Part shown: piece after piece, positions 24,357 to 25,015 of the stretch | How the letters are laid out: every line of letters starts with the position of its first letter | How positions within the stretch are numbered: position 1 is the first letter of the stretch | Notes under the pieces: model-generated | What the model was told of the DNA's origin: nothing | What the model saw: the letters and a program-made list of their open reading frames with translations, nothing else | The model's database searches: none | Assembly: GCA_031401035.1 (NCBI GenBank) | Contig: JANNRA010000021.1 | Location: 1 to 25,015, forward strand | Origin: JANNRA01 sp031401035 | GTDB lineage: Bacteria; Desulfobacterota; Binatia; HRBIN30; CADEER01 | Direction of reading: 5' to 3' | Length of the DNA: 25,015 bases | Translations under genes and position numbers: made by a program

Positions 24357-24519
24357 GCCGCGAGGCGTCCGCCGGGCCCCCCGAGAATAGGCTGGCGCTC
24401 GTGCCCAGAGCCTGCTAGGGGCCAGCATGTGATCTGGTTGTTGGGCGCGTGAGCAGGCCTACATCAGGCTGGGATGGCGCCAAGGGAGGGGCCGTCAGCC
24501 GCCCTGGGTTCCGGCAGAC

Positions 24520-24570
24520 CCTGGACGTTTCGTGATAATTCGGTCGCTGCCGCGGCCCACTAACGAGGAG
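24520..24570 (+). promoter_or_regulatory. Possible promoter and leader of the RRM gene
   Basis: GATAAT at 24533-24538 resembles a -10 box and stands out in this GC-rich setting. A convincing -35 box is not seen. A GAGGAG ribosome binding site follows at 24565-24570. The rest of the 222-bp gap (24357-24578) shows no gene or RNA structure that I can support. Confidence 0.3.
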
Positions 24571-24578
24571 TTTGGCAA

Positions 24579-25015
24579 ATGGGTAGGAAACTGTACGTCG
24601 GCAATCTGCCGTTCGACGCCACCGACAAGGATCTCGAGGCGCTGTTCTCGCAGGCTGGTTCGTGCGATTCGGTCGCGGTCATCACCGACAAGTTCAGCGG
24701 CCAGTCGCGCGGCTTTGGTTTCGTCGAGATGAGCACCAATGCGGAAGCCCAGGCGGCCGTGCAGCAGTTCGACGGACACGACTTCAAGGGCCGCGCCCTG
24801 AAGGTGAATGAGGCGCGTGACCGTGAGGATCGCGGCGGTGGCGGCGGCGGCGGCGGCTTCGGCGGTCGCGGCGGCGGCGGCGGCGGCGGTTACGGCTCGG
24901 CTGAGCCGGCGCGAGGGCCACGTGCGGCAGGGTATGCAGCCAGGGGTGCGCCGCGTACACCTTGCGGGCCAGAAACCAGGTGGCGTCGATGGCGACCAGA
25001 TGTCGCGGGTGTTGC
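24579..25015 (+). CDS. RRM RNA-binding protein, glycine-rich, 3' end disrupted
   Basis: Residues 4-82 form one RNA recognition motif with RNP2 'LYVGNL' (5-10) and RNP1 'RGFGFVEM' (44-51). A glycine-rich tail begins at residue 86. Such small RRM-Gly proteins are common in bacteria and resemble cold-inducible RNA-binding proteins, usually ~90-140 residues ending soon after the Gly tract. The start is firm, with GAGGAG eight bases before the ATG at 24579. After about residue 105 (base ~24893) the sequence stops looking like a Gly-rich tail, and the frame stays open to the window edge without a stop. The opposite strand of that stretch codes a DTW-like segment, so only 24579 to ~24893 should be taken as this gene. 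Confidence 0.8.
   Translation, partial: MGRKLYVGNLPFDATDKDLEALFSQAGSCDSVAVITDKFSGQSRGFGFVEMSTNAEAQAAVQQFDGHDFKGRALKVNEARDREDRGGGGGGGGFGGRGGGGGGGYGSAEPARGPRAAGYAARGAPRTPCGPETRWRRWRPDVAGV
24892..25014 (-). pseudogene. Fragment of a DTW-domain (tRNA aminocarboxypropyltransferase-like) protein
   Basis: Read on the minus strand from 25014, this 41-codon segment gives 'RHLVAIDATWFLARKV', then 'HPWLHTLPHVALAP' and '..QPSR', matching the core of DTW-domain proteins (TapT/TuaA type, which modify uridine in tRNA with acp3). The conserved sequence breaks off at ~24892, exactly where the glycine-rich RRM tail begins on the other strand. The rest of the gene would lie outside the window. It is a gene fragment at a probable false join. 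Confidence 0.5.

Noticed and set aside
24357..24578. tRNA or small RNA gene in the gap before the RRM gene
   Set aside because: I tried to find acceptor and T-arm pairing around 24400-24530 and found none. No strong terminator-like hairpin is present.

Overview
This is a very GC-rich bacterial window with dense coding on both strands and no rRNA, tRNA, CRISPR array, transposase or phage gene that I can see. The gene set suggests an uncultured soil or aquatic bacterium of the deltaproteobacterial or Binatota type. The pointers are two secreted proteins with dockerin-like 'GDCDGDG' calcium-binding modules, a copper type II monooxygenase-like protein, an LLM-class flavin oxidoreductase, an acyl-CoA ligase, a CrtC-like protein and a MetX-MetW fusion. 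The assignment is inference from gene content, not from a marker gene. Both ends look like assembly ends: bases 1-60 are almost pure G/C homopolymer, and the last ~120 bases appear to be a fragment of an unrelated gene joined to a glycine-rich coding tract.

Layout. 110-4846: a secreted DUF3047 protein diverges from a methionine locus (MetY-type sulfhydrylase, then a MetX-MetW fusion), followed by a translationally coupled DUF547 lipoprotein. 4872-7073: a CrtC-like protein convergent with the lipoprotein gene, and a DUF2332 protein. 7168-7975 (minus strand): a pterin-4a-carbinolamine dehydratase and two tiny overlapping genes behind a cluster of palindromes. 8089-12310: a Tat-exported PhoD-like phosphatase, an acyl-CoA ligase, a small Cys-rich lipoprotein and a three-cluster iron-sulfur protein. 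12516-14707: a secreted dockerin-like protein and a broken DUF354 gene whose 3' end runs into what looks like the tail of a UDP-GlcNAc 2-epimerase. 14834-18261: HD-domain protein, MAPEG protein, LLM oxidoreductase and a membrane-anchored metallophosphoesterase.

18312-22236 (minus strand) is the most system-like part. An alpha-E protein overlaps a transglutaminase-like protein whose catalytic Cys position is Gly, and two tandem AspA/AstE-like zinc hydrolases follow. The circularly permuted ATP-grasp partner normally found with alpha-E is not here. 22428-24356 encodes a large secreted protein combining a cytochrome-c-like segment, a PHM-type copper monooxygenase fold and an EF-hand module inserted inside that fold. 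24579 to the end is an RRM RNA-binding protein.

Threaded through the intergenic gaps is a dispersed repeat family. Each arm is three tandem 8-bp units of the form TCCGTNNN. Three copies are inverted pairs (2149-2216, 17009-17107, 20336-20407) and one is a solo arm (8012-8039). This repeat, the alpha-E cluster and the copper protein are the parts most worth following up.
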